A stretch of DNA of 18,971 bases, from assembly GCA_022704885.1 (NCBI GenBank), contig JAKJFO010000067.1:1-18971 (forward strand), read 5' to 3'. The notes beneath the pieces were generated by a model. It was not told where the DNA came from. It made no database searches and saw only the letters and a program-made list of their open reading frames with translations. The position numbers were made by a program, and so were the translations under genes. Numbering within the stretch: the stretch's first letter is position 1; the number at the start of each line of letters is the position of its first letter. Below, piece after piece: positions 6,985 to 15,644 of the stretch. Origin of the DNA: Candidatus Rifleibacteriota bacterium. GTDB lineage: Bacteria > Riflebacteria > Ozemobacteria > Ozemobacterales > Ozemobacteraceae.

Positions 6985-9900
6985 ATGAATACAAAACACT
7001 ATTATTGTCGTGTCATATGCGTAGTCGGTCTGCTTCTGGCATGGGTCTGCCAGGCATCTGCCGCTGTTGACAGCAAACCGGTCGAATCGAAGGCCGAAAA
7101 AGCGATAAAGACCGAAGCTGAGCAGAACGAACAGGATCAGATCCTTCGCCGCGAAGTCATGGGCTTTGTCAAAGAGAATCAGGGACGTGATCCGGGCGAA
7201 GGCTGGCTCTATCTGGCTGCTCATTATCGTGAGCTCCGACAGCCCGAGCGTTCGCAGCTCTATCTGAAGACGCTGCTCCGCTCTGAACACATCAACCCGC
7301 GCCTCATCTGGGAAGCCATGCTTCTCAATGCCGACATTCTGAATGAGCAGAAGGAATACGCCAGCGCTACCCGCGAGCTTAACCGGCTAATCGAGATGAT
7401 GCCGGCGCGCAGTTATCTGGTGCGCGCCAAGATCGCGCGAGCCAAAATTATCGGGCGCAACCTTACCAGTACCGAAGAGCTTTACAAGGCGTTCAGGCGC
7501 TATTACTGGCCCTGGCCAGAGAAGCCCGATATCGAGGCGATCGAATACATCATGGGTTTTGAACGTGGCTATGATCTTGAGATTGCTATGCAGGCCCTCG
7601 AAGCCTGGGAAGAAATTTCTGCGTTTCCCGAAGAAGACGCCAGCAGCCTCGCCAGTCTTCGCATTGCCATGCTCTATGCTTTCGATCTCAATGTTCCCGC
7701 CCGGGCATTGCCTTTTCTCGAAAAGGTTCCCGATGGCAGTGACGTTTCGCCAGACGCGGCATTCGTTAAAGCGGTTCTTGATCACTTCTACAAGCCAGGA
7801 GCCGATCTCAAGGTCTGCCTCGATAATTATGCGCTTTTTCGTAAGAATACCGAAAGTCTCGACGGATACCGGGTTGCCGGCATTCTTCAGGGCCTGCTGC
7901 TTTACGAAGGGCACAAGGATTACGAAACGGCGATAAATACCCTTTCAACTCTGCTCGAGACCCCGCCGCATCTTGTCGCTTCCGAATCGATTTCGGTGGC
8001 ACGCCGTCGCGAAAAACGAGATGAAGAAATCGACTGGGCCATGCTCGCCTGTCGCATTGCCGGGTATATTGCCGAGTTCCGGCTCGCAAATGCCGATCGA
8101 GCAAGGTATTTTTATCAGAAGATTTCCGAATTGAACAAGGAACGCAGCGTAGCAGTCGAAGACCCCTGGACAGAGGCCGCCCTCAAACGTACCGAACCCG
8201 GCGTGACCGAAGCACAGGTGCTGTTCGAGATGGCCTACGAAAAATACCGCAGCCGCGAGATGCTCGAGGCGCTGAAACTTTATGAAGAATTTATCAATAA
8301 ATACCCGGAGCATGACCTTTTCAGAGAAGCGCTGTTCAGAACCGCAGCTATCGTCGATGACGATCTGCGCCAGTTCGACCGCGCGCTCGAAATGTACGAG
8401 CGCTTTCTCATCAGATTTGCCCCGATAAAATCGAGCTGGGATCTCGATGTGCTCTACGACTGGGGTCGCATCGACGAAGTGCGCTATCGTATCGGCAATC
8501 TGCAGTATCTGCATCTCAAAAAACCAGTTGCCGCTCTCGATATCTTTGCGCAGCTTGCCGAGACCTATCCCGACAGTTACTGGGCCATGCAGGGCCTGAA
8601 AGACAGTGTGAAAATCTACGAAGATGATCTGGGCGACCCCGATAAGGCCAACGAGCTGCGCGAAGAGTTCATCGCCAGATATCCTGACAGCAAAGATGCT
8701 TCTGAGTATCGTCTCACTCTCTACAAGGTTTTTCTCAGCAAGAACGAGCAGATCAGAGCGCTGCACATGCTGCGTGATTACCTCGACCATAGCATGCCCT
8801 CCGACAAGAGCTATTTTTCGCTGAAACAGGAATGGCGCGATCTCGCCTTCAGAATCAGAGAAGAAAGCCTGCGCAAGATTCTCAAAACCGCCGGTCTGCG
8901 CGACCGCATCGAGATCTATCAGAATATGATGGATGTCATGTGTCTTGCCTCTTCGAGCCAGCCTCTCGAAACGCTCGTCGAAGAGATCAAGGGCAGCGAC
9001 ATGAAAGATGAAACCCGCTGGTCGCTGGTTTATGACGCGGCAACCCGCATGTATCAGAATTTTCCCGACAAATCCTCTGGCCTCTTCAATGAACTGGTCA
9101 ACAATGCTACAGGCACAGCGCAGGTTTCCAGTCTGCTGACGCTTGGCAATATCGCTTACCGGGTCAGCAAAGACGTCGAATCAGCTGTTTCATGGTATGA
9201 AAAGGCCGAAAAGCTGTTGCCTCTGACCGATCCTCTTGTCGAGACACCATCATATCGCCTGGGTCGGCTATACCTGGTTCAGGGGCATGGTCTGAAGGGC
9301 CTCGAAAAGCTGCGTCAGTTTATTACAAGGTTTCCGCGCAGCCGCTATCTGGCCAAAGCCTATCTGGCCATGGGTGAGGCCTGTGTTGCGCTCAACAACC
9401 CCGAACGGGCTGTGCGCTATTACCGGCGCGTTCTGCGTCTGGCACCAAAGAGGGTCGATGAAGTAAACAAGCTGATCGAAGAAGCTGAAAAGCTGCCGAC
9501 ATCGCAGGAATGGCTCAAGACGCGGGCTGCTCAACGCCGCGAAGATCTTGCAGAAACGAAGGAAAGCACCACCGCTGAAACCGGCAAAGCCGCTGCTGCC
9601 ACAGCTCGCAAGGTGGATAACGTCGCCAGGCTTACCGAAAAAGATCTGGCCCAGTATAACGAGGCAACCGTTTACGGCCTGTTTCTCGATGAGGCGGCAA
9701 AGGCAAAGCCCGTTGCCGCCCGCATGGTCATGTTTCTCAAAGAAGTCCTGCGTCGCGACAAAACCCCGGCCGATCTGCGTAACCGGGCGCTGCGTCAGTA
9801 TATTTCCACCAGGTTTTTCCGCTTCCGCAGCCCGGAAGAATTCGCCGAAGAGGCGCAGCAGATGCTGCTCAGGAATAACTATGCCGAATGGCAGTCAGAG

Positions 9901-12765
9901 CTTCTGTTCAGACTGGCTCAGACGCAGGAATACTTTTTAAAAGCACCGGTCGATGCCAATAAGTCATATTTCGAATATCTTTCTTTTTATCCGGCCGGTC
10001 GCCGGGTTGAACAGGTCAGGCGGCGTATTCCAGAAGTCTATGTGAAGGCCGATGACAAACGTAACGCCATGCGCTTTTTCGAAAAGCTGATCGAAGACAA
10101 CCAGTTGTCAGACGAAATCAGAGTCGATGCTTCGCTGCAGATGGCGCGCCTTCTCATCACCGAAGAAAAAAAAGACGACGCGATCAGAACGCTCGAAGCG
10201 GCTCTGGCCTACAAGTCTGACAGCCGGCCAGAAATCTGTCTGCGACTCGAAAAACTTACCGAAGATTTTTCATATGTAAGAAGAGCGCTTGAATCAGAAG
10301 GGGCAGAAGAAGCCCGGTTCAAGGCTCTGGTTCGCCTGATCGAGCGCGCCGAGGAAGAGGAAGACCACAAGGGCGCCGCCGCAATTCTGCGCGACTTCAG
10401 CGATGATTTCAAACTTCCCGAATCGCTGCTCTGGATCGAAAAGAAGACTGACGAGCTCGGCAAGCGAGGGGTGATCAGTGAAATTGAAGATCTCATCGAT
10501 CAGTATCCAGAAGAACCCGAAACGGCCGGCCGTATGTTCAAACTTGCCCGTATGATCGAAGGCGCCGAAAATACCCGCTATCGTGCTGAAGACCTGTTTT
10601 ACGAGATAACCCTCGTTTATCCGAACTCCGAATACTATCGCGAAAGCAAGATCAGAGCCGAAAACACCCGCGCCATCCGGGCGGTTTCTGAGATGAATGA
10701 CATGCTTAAAACCGGCGTTAAAGGCCGTGAAAGTGAAGAAGTCATCATCGAACGCGCGCGCCTGCTCAAAGAATCGCTGAAAGATCTCAACGCCGCCATC
10801 GAGAATTACGAAAGTTTCATCGAGCTTTTTCCTGCTTCGCCGCGGCTCGACGAAGTCTATCTGAACCTTGGCGAACTGGCCCTGACCGAAGCGAAAGATC
10901 CAAAAAAGGCTTTTGAATACTGGGAAAAAGGTATCGCGGCCAGCCGCGATCCATTTGTGCGCGAAGATCTCACCAGCCGTATCAACCGGCTCAAACTGTT
11001 CAGCGAACGAGTGCTGTTTTCTGAAAACAAAGAAGAGAACGAATCGGGCATGAGCGAAGTGTTTCGGGCCTGGCGCGTCAACAAAGACCGTTTTTATGCT
11101 CTTGGTCTGCTCGAAACCGCGGTCAGCCAGCTCGAAAATCGCCCCGATATTGCAAAAATGCGTTACTACATCGCCAGAATCCACGAAGACGCAGGTAATT
11201 TCGAGCGCGCCGCCGAAGAATACGAAAAGGCTCTGCGCAGTCTTTACCACCCCGGTTGCCGCAAAGATATGGTTCTGTTCAGACTCGCGCGCATGCATGC
11301 CCGTCAGAACCGCGAAAAAGATGCCCTGAAATGGTACCGGTCGCTGGTCAACCGCTATCCACGCAGCCGGCTGAGTCGATCAGGTTATTACTGGCTGCAT
11401 AAATACGAAGAGCGCAACAAAAACCTGACCCGTGCGCACCATTATCTCGATGTGCTGTTGCAGTTCCGCTCGCTTAACCCAGTTCATCGTGATGCCATCC
11501 AGAAGAAGCTCTACGAAATCGAAGCAAAAATGAATGTCGAAGAACTCGAACGCCTCAAAAAGCTGTCACCTTCGGGCGGCGGCGACATGCCTTATTATAT
11601 GGGCAAGGTTCTCGAAAACAACCTGCGCGAATATGATCTTGCCATCGCTCAATATGAAGATTTTCTCAAAACCAATCCGCCGGTGCGGCGCAGCCGCGAG
11701 ATTCTCAAAAAGGTCGCTGACCTCTACGAGAAGAAGGGCGACTATGTCAAAGCAGTCAGCTACCTCGATCTGCTGCTCGACACCTACGAGCCTTCCCTCA
11801 ATAACTTCGACCTGATCGTGCGAATCGGTTCGCTCGTCGAAGATAAGCTCAACAACATCGAACTGACCGAACTTTTCTACACTTCGATTCTTTCCGATTA
11901 CGAGAAAGTCCGCAATGTCAGGGAATTCGCCACCGCCAAACTCAGGCGCATTGAAGAGCAGAAACGCGAAAATGCCCGCCCGGCGCGCGGCCGCAAAGTT
12001 GTTAAGCGCGTGTATTCTGAAGATGACGAGATGGTTATCGAGGCGATGGAAGAAATCGTCGCCCGACAGGTCGAAGATCTCCAGGATTTTCGCATGGCTG
12101 AGCGCGAACTCGAAGACCTCTGGAACGACAATGTCGAGTCACTGGCAACGCTCGATATCATGAAGACCCTTGTCGAACTCAACATGAAATCGCTGCAGGA
12201 TCCGCAGAAAGCCGCGATGTATTACCAGCGCTGGCTCGACGAGAACCCCAACGACCCGCTCTTCAAAGAATACACGATGAAGCTTTACGACCACTACATG
12301 GAAGTGCTGCGTGATGGCCAGAAGGCGCTCAGGCTGCTTGAAGACTACATTCGCGAGCATCCGATTTCTATCGAAACCATGGATATCGAGCTGAAACTGG
12401 CCAAGTCCAACGAACTGCTGATTCGCAATTTCGATGAAGCGCGCCGCATCTATCAGCGTATCATCGATACGCGACACAACGATCCGGCCGTGCATGAGGC
12501 GTATTTCCGCATCGGCTTTGTGCTTCGCGAGGGCTTCGCCGCTTACGATGAAGCAATCAAATACTGGCAGGATCTCATCGACCAGTTCTATAACAACGAG
12601 TTTGCCGACAAGGCGCAGTTCGCCATCGCCTATACCTACGAAACCTATCGGCGCGACTACACCAGAGCCCGCCAGAACTATGAACGCATTCTTAACCAGT
12701 ATCCGAATTCCAGCCTGCAGCAGCAGGCGCGTGATGCGCTGCTGCGTATCGAAGGCAAAAGATGA
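6985..12765 (+). CDS. Giant exported tetratricopeptide-repeat protein
   Basis: A 1926-residue protein with a signal peptide (1-26, cleavage after ASA). Almost all of the rest is TPR-type helical repeats of the BamD/YbgF kind. Tell-tale units recur along the whole length: YEEFINKYPEH, FIARYPDS, FITRFPRSR, YESFIELFPAS, YRSLVNRYPRS, YQRWLDENPND, and YERILNQYPNS at the extreme C-terminus. Two charged low-complexity linkers, near residues 845-885 and 1657-1690, divide it into three blocks. No transmembrane segment follows the signal peptide and no catalytic motif is visible, so it should be periplasmic or surface-associated and act as a scaffold. No Shine-Dalgarno is evident before the ATG. The signal peptide directly after it still makes this start convincing. 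The HEAT-repeat gene begins 18 nt after the stop. Partners are unknown. Confidence 0.85.
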   Translation: MNTKHYYCRVICVVGLLLAWVCQASAAVDSKPVESKAEKAIKTEAEQNEQDQILRREVMGFVKENQGRDPGEGWLYLAAHYRELRQPERSQLYLKTLLRSEHINPRLIWEAMLLNADILNEQKEYASATRELNRLIEMMPARSYLVRAKIARAKIIGRNLTSTEELYKAFRRYYWPWPEKPDIEAIEYIMGFERGYDLEIAMQALEAWEEISAFPEEDASSLASLRIAMLYAFDLNVPARALPFLEKVPDGSDVSPDAAFVKAVLDHFYKPGADLKVCLDNYALFRKNTESLDGYRVAGILQGLLLYEGHKDYETAINTLSTLLETPPHLVASESISVARRREKRDEEIDWAMLACRIAGYIAEFRLANADRARYFYQKISELNKERSVAVEDPWTEAALKRTEPGVTEAQVLFEMAYEKYRSREMLEALKLYEEFINKYPEHDLFREALFRTAAIVDDDLRQFDRALEMYERFLIRFAPIKSSWDLDVLYDWGRIDEVRYRIGNLQYLHLKKPVAALDIFAQLAETYPDSYWAMQGLKDSVKIYEDDLGDPDKANELREEFIARYPDSKDASEYRLTLYKVFLSKNEQIRALHMLRDYLDHSMPSDKSYFSLKQEWRDLAFRIREESLRKILKTAGLRDRIEIYQNMMDVMCLASSSQPLETLVEEIKGSDMKDETRWSLVYDAATRMYQNFPDKSSGLFNELVNNATGTAQVSSLLTLGNIAYRVSKDVESAVSWYEKAEKLLPLTDPLVETPSYRLGRLYLVQGHGLKGLEKLRQFITRFPRSRYLAKAYLAMGEACVALNNPERAVRYYRRVLRLAPKRVDEVNKLIEEAEKLPTSQEWLKTRAAQRREDLAETKESTTAETGKAAAATARKVDNVARLTEKDLAQYNEATVYGLFLDEAAKAKPVAARMVMFLKEVLRRDKTPADLRNRALRQYISTRFFRFRSPEEFAEEAQQMLLRNNYAEWQSELLFRLAQTQEYFLKAPVDANKSYFEYLSFYPAGRRVEQVRRRIPEVYVKADDKRNAMRFFEKLIEDNQLSDEIRVDASLQMARLLITEEKKDDAIRTLEAALAYKSDSRPEICLRLEKLTEDFSYVRRALESEGAEEARFKALVRLIERAEEEEDHKGAAAILRDFSDDFKLPESLLWIEKKTDELGKRGVISEIEDLIDQYPEEPETAGRMFKLARMIEGAENTRYRAEDLFYEITLVYPNSEYYRESKIRAENTRAIRAVSEMNDMLKTGVKGRESEEVIIERARLLKESLKDLNAAIENYESFIELFPASPRLDEVYLNLGELALTEAKDPKKAFEYWEKGIAASRDPFVREDLTSRINRLKLFSERVLFSENKEENESGMSEVFRAWRVNKDRFYALGLLETAVSQLENRPDIAKMRYYIARIHEDAGNFERAAEEYEKALRSLYHPGCRKDMVLFRLARMHARQNREKDALKWYRSLVNRYPRSRLSRSGYYWLHKYEERNKNLTRAHHYLDVLLQFRSLNPVHRDAIQKKLYEIEAKMNVEELERLKKLSPSGGGDMPYYMGKVLENNLREYDLAIAQYEDFLKTNPPVRRSREILKKVADLYEKKGDYVKAVSYLDLLLDTYEPSLNNFDLIVRIGSLVEDKLNNIELTELFYTSILSDYEKVRNVREFATAKLRRIEEQKRENARPARGRKVVKRVYSEDDEMVIEAMEEIVARQVEDLQDFRMAERELEDLWNDNVESLATLDIMKTLVELNMKSLQDPQKAAMYYQRWLDENPNDPLFKEYTMKLYDHYMEVLRDGQKALRLLEDYIREHPISIETMDIELKLAKSNELLIRNFDEARRIYQRIIDTRHNDPAVHEAYFRIGFVLREGFAAYDEAIKYWQDLIDQFYNNEFADKAQFAIAYTYETYRRDYTRARQNYERILNQYPNSSLQQQARDALLRIEGKR

Positions 12766-12783
12766 CGACAGAGAGGTATGACC

Positions 12784-14121
12784 ATGCTCGACAGTAAAAT
12801 TATGACCAATCTTCTGGTAAGGTATGATGGCTTTCTCACCCGCGTCGCAGTCTCGGTTCTGCGCCAGATCGAAGAGGGCAACCCAAAGATCGAACGCAAG
12901 ATCGTCGATTTTCTCAAGGGCAAGATGTTCCCGGTGCCTCTCGACCGGGTAATCGAGTATCTCCAGAAAATTCCGCCCGACAGCGTCAGAGACCGTGTTG
13001 TCGAATATCTGCGTGACATGCACGCAACCCTGATGGATATGGTCGTGTTTGTCGGCGCCGAAGGCAACCGCCAGCTCATCTATCTGCCGATGATCAGAAT
13101 CATGGAAAACGAGGAAGATAGTGATCGCGCTCTGGCCATGGCTACGCTCTGCTGCTTCGATTTTCCGGAAGCAGTTAACCGACTGGCGCGCGATTTCGCC
13201 AGCCTCAGCTCCGAGATGCGCTGGGTCACCATCGTCATTCTCAAAAAGCGCTGGGACGAAAAATTTGTGCCGGTTTTTCTCAAAGCCCTCGATGACAAAG
13301 ATCCCGAGGTTGTCAGAGTCGCCATCCTGGCCGTGAGCAAGGCAACCGTGCCGGCTGCCCGCGAGCCGATCAGAAAGCTTCTCTATAGCCCCTCAGAGAT
13401 GATCGTTCTCTCGGCCATCAAAGCTCTGACCGAAATCGGTAATGCAGAAATTGTCGAGGAGCTGAGAAATCTTTTCGAAAAGACCGACAGTCACCGCGTT
13501 CGTGCGACCATTGCTTCAGCCTTTGGCGATGTCGATTGTGACGGCACTCTCGATTTTCTTCGCGAATGCCTGGCGGCTCCCGATGCGCGCGTGCGGGCCA
13601 ACGCCATAATGGCGCTCAAGAAAAAGCATGACAAGCTTGGCTCTTTGCCGCACGATATCATCGAGCGTATAATCGAGCTCAAACGAGACCCTGATCATCG
13701 CGTTCAGGCTGACTGTGTGCAGGCCTTATGGAGCATGGGCCAGACCGACAATCTGACCGAAATCGAATCCATGCTGATTTCCGCAAACGAAATGAGCCGC
13801 TCTGCCGGCGCCTATCTGTGTGGCAAACTCAAGCTTTTTCAGCTCAAGAAGCATCTCGAAAACCTGACGGCCGACCCCTCCTGGACAGTTCGCAAAATGG
13901 CGGCTATTGCTCTTCTCGCCTTTGGCGATTCCGGCCGGGCAGCGCTCAAGCAGCTGATGGATTACGGAACTTCTGATCAGCAGATTGTTTCGGCCTTTGC
14001 CGTCGGTCTTACCGACGATTCTTCTGCTATCGAAAAACTTATCGAACAGAGCAGATCCGGCAGCGAAATGGCTGAAATGGCTACCAGTCTGCTGCTCAGA
14101 CTTGCCAAACCGGTCACCTGA
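12784..14121 (+). CDS. HEAT-repeat protein, cytoplasmic
   Basis: About 445 residues made mostly of paired helices of the HEAT / PBS-lyase HEAT-like type. Recognisable units include DKDPEVVRVAILAVSKA, SPSEMIVLSAIKALTEIG, APDARVRANAIMALKKK, DPDHRVQADCVQALWSMG and DPSWTVRKMAAIALLAFG. The first 120 residues are less regular. There is no signal peptide or membrane segment. I chose ATG 12784 because GAGAGG (12771-12776) is 7 nt upstream; the ATG at 12778 is only 1 nt from that site. It sits in one transcription unit with the exported giant TPR protein, but in a different predicted compartment. HEAT proteins bind other proteins or act as phycobilin-lyase relatives. Nothing here suggests a lyase, so function is unknown. 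Confidence 0.82.
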   Translation: MLDSKIMTNLLVRYDGFLTRVAVSVLRQIEEGNPKIERKIVDFLKGKMFPVPLDRVIEYLQKIPPDSVRDRVVEYLRDMHATLMDMVVFVGAEGNRQLIYLPMIRIMENEEDSDRALAMATLCCFDFPEAVNRLARDFASLSSEMRWVTIVILKKRWDEKFVPVFLKALDDKDPEVVRVAILAVSKATVPAAREPIRKLLYSPSEMIVLSAIKALTEIGNAEIVEELRNLFEKTDSHRVRATIASAFGDVDCDGTLDFLRECLAAPDARVRANAIMALKKKHDKLGSLPHDIIERIIELKRDPDHRVQADCVQALWSMGQTDNLTEIESMLISANEMSRSAGAYLCGKLKLFQLKKHLENLTADPSWTVRKMAAIALLAFGDSGRAALKQLMDYGTSDQQIVSAFAVGLTDDSSAIEKLIEQSRSGSEMAEMATSLLLRLAKPVT

Positions 14122-14163
14122 TGGCGCCCCGTGCCGACAACGCATGAAGAAAGCAGTAATAAA

Positions 14164-14194
14164 AAGCCCCGCCTGCAATTATCAGGCGGGGCTT
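14164..14194. terminator. Bidirectional intrinsic terminator between convergent genes
   Basis: Perfect 12-bp stem AAGCCCCGCCTG (14164-14175) and CAGGCGGGGCTT (14183-14194) with a 7-nt loop. On the minus strand the stem is followed by TTTTTATTACTG, a good U-tract for the zinc-enzyme gene. On the plus strand CTGTTCTAT follows, which is weaker but may still serve the HEAT gene. Confidence 0.88.
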
Positions 14195-14205
14195 CTGTTC
14201 TATCG

Positions 14206-14991
14206 TCAGTCTACGAAATGGAATTTTTTTACCGGCGGAAAATACTTGGGTTTTTTGTCTGAGGGCAACACCTTGCCGCCGCTCTTTACCCAGGCGGCAT
14301 ACCACATATCTACCACGTTGTTGACCGCACGTGAATAACAGTTGGCCAGAATCGTTCTTGCCTCAGCGTAGCGCTTACCTTTGGTATATGCATACTCAAG
14401 GGCGTCGTAATACTGGTTGGCCCACAGTGATTCGTAGATCATGCGGGCACTTATTCGTTTAACATCATCACAGCCGTCGAAATTGACGCCGTAGGTAAGT
14501 ACCCATTTGTCAGCATCTTTTTCAGTGGCGGCGTGATAACTTTTTTCTTCGATGGTATCGTCGAGACTGGCTCCAGTATGCAGCGGCTGAACCAGGTCAG
14601 CTGAATAATGGGCAATCCAGCCAAGTTTTTGAATGATTTCTTTGCGGCTCTTCTTTTTTTCTATTGCCAGGCCGACTTCGTTAACCAGGTTCTCGATGTG
14701 AAACGGACCTTTGCCCATGCTCGAAGCCTGTATATGAAAAATGTGATTCTGAAAATCTTTTAATACTCTGTCAGGTTCTACGCTGGCTTCCATCAGAGGT
14801 TTCAAGGAAGGCTGCTTGAGTGTCGGTCTGGTCGTTTCGCCGAGAAACTCGCGAAAAGCCTGTGGCATTATATGGTAGGCGTCTGAGACGATCTTCATGT
14901 GAACCCTGCTGCCCCAGGCAAAAGCATTGCCAGAACCAGCCAGAAGGAAAACCACAGCTATACTCACTACTTTTAAACAGTTTGGTTTCAT
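14206..14991 (-). CDS. Secreted trinuclear-zinc enzyme, phospholipase C / P1 nuclease superfamily
   Basis: A 261-residue exported hydrolase. The signal peptide (1-25, ending NAFA) leaves Trp26 as the mature N-terminus, which in this superfamily binds zinc through its free amino group. Ligands assigned by spacing are W26, H31, D74, H86, H128, D132, H138, H153 and E157. H128-x3-D132-x5-H138 lies in HYSADLVQPLHTG. The H153-x3-E157 pair matches Bacillus cereus phospholipase C (His142, Glu146), whereas P1 nuclease has Asp at the last position. W-G-x-x-x-H at the N-terminus is closer to P1 nuclease. The reaction is therefore phosphoester hydrolysis of a phospholipid or a nucleic acid; I lean to the zinc-dependent phospholipase C family. 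It acts in the periplasm or outside the cell. It is monocistronic, with its own promoter region upstream and a strong terminator. Confidence 0.82.
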   Translation of the reverse strand: MKPNCLKVVSIAVVFLLAGSGNAFAWGSRVHMKIVSDAYHIMPQAFREFLGETTRPTLKQPSLKPLMEASVEPDRVLKDFQNHIFHIQASSMGKGPFHIENLVNEVGLAIEKKKSRKEIIQKLGWIAHYSADLVQPLHTGASLDDTIEEKSYHAATEKDADKWVLTYGVNFDGCDDVKRISARMIYESLWANQYYDALEYAYTKGKRYAEARTILANCYSRAVNNVVDMWYAAWVKSGGKVLPSDKKPKYFPPVKKFHFVD

Positions 14992-15000
14992 TTTCTGGTT

Positions 15001-15036
15001 ATTTTCCTTATATAGAATCTGCTAAGGAAAATTATA
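15001..15036 (-). promoter_or_regulatory. -10 box with overlapping inverted repeat before the zinc-enzyme gene
   Basis: On the minus strand a consensus TATAAT occupies 15031-15036; the -35 position 17 bp away is poor (TGGCGG). A perfect 10-bp inverted repeat, ATTTTCCTTA (15001-15010) and TAAGGAAAAT (15023-15032), 12-nt spacer, overlaps the -10 box by 2 bp and extends into the leader. The arm nearer the gene also carries AAGGA, the only candidate ribosome binding site, 15 nt before the ATG. The dyad could be a repressor operator, or a hairpin masking the ribosome binding site. Confidence 0.42.
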
Positions 15037-15135
15037 CGCAAATAACGTACCGACCGCCACCCCCCCGTAGAGAACTCAGCCGTACAGCAAAAAACCGGCT
15101 GTTACCGGCGGGTTATGTGGGAGCGAATTGTCAGT

Positions 15136-15159
15136 TTTTTGGCAGCAGCTGGCCAAAAA
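15136..15159. repeat. Hairpin after the two-TM protein gene
   Basis: Perfect 8-bp stem TTTTTGGC (15136-15143) and GCCAAAAA (15152-15159), 8-nt loop, placed 8 bp past the stop of the minus-strand operon. The position suits a terminator, but no T-run follows the stem on the minus strand, so it would be a weak or non-canonical one. Confidence 0.35.
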
Positions 15160-15167
15160 TCAGCACG

Positions 15168-15638
15168 TCAAACCTTGGGTGCTGGTTCGGTGACGTTTTC
15201 GCCGTCTAATGTCGGCTTCTCTGCCATATCTGTAAAATCTGGCAGTGGTGTTGCATTTCTTTCGCGTTCGAGTCTGCGGCGCTTTTTCAGTTTGCGGCGG
15301 GCCTTCTGGCTTTCGGGCGGCAGTCTAGGTGTTTCACCAGTGGTTGGCTGTGGATTGTTCTGGGCGAATTCAGCAAAATCAACGACAAGGCGCTTCTCGA
15401 TCTGATTGGCAACGTCAGTCATCCGCTCAGACAGCACGTTGTACCTGTCCATGACGAATTTGCGCTGGTGTTTGTTTTCTTCTTTGAGGACTGCGATTTC
15501 TTCGTGCAGATCAAGCAATACGATAAGAATCGGAATGATGATAAGGGCGACAATCATGTAGGTGTCGGCCTGCCGGCGCAGCAGCATCGAGACGATCATT
15601 GCCACCCAGAGACCCCACAGCCACTTGTTGATTCTCAT
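15168..15638 (-). CDS. Small membrane protein, two TM helices plus coiled coil (unknown function)
   Basis: A 156-residue protein I do not recognise. Two hydrophobic helices (about 6-20 and 27-42) form a hairpin, followed by a charged, coiled-coil-like helix (about 43-85). Then come a Pro/Thr-rich stretch and a strongly basic cluster (KARRKLKKRRRLERER at 112-127), with an acidic tail. The cytoplasmic part would hold both the coiled coil and the basic cluster. I start it at ATG 15638. A GTG directly before it (15641) is the alternative. It begins 6 nt after the YggU stop (3 nt if GTG) and closes the four-gene operon. A membrane anchor or adaptor is possible given the DivIVA neighbour, but that is speculation. 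Confidence 0.7.
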   Translation of the reverse strand: MRINKWLWGLWVAMIVSMLLRRQADTYMIVALIIIPILIVLLDLHEEIAVLKEENKHQRKFVMDRYNVLSERMTDVANQIEKRLVVDFAEFAQNNPQPTTGETPRLPPESQKARRKLKKRRRLERERNATPLPDFTDMAEKPTLDGENVTEPAPKV

Positions 15639-15644
15639 CACTGA

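Noticed and set aside
10294..11298. 334-codon minus-strand frame inside the giant TPR gene
   Set aside because: Antisense shadow: Phe/Val-rich residues arise from reversed Glu/Lys codons of the TPR helices. No domain or ribosome binding site context.
12139..13023. 294-codon minus-strand frame across the TPR-HEAT junction
   Set aside because: Same shadow composition, and it would overlap both real genes.
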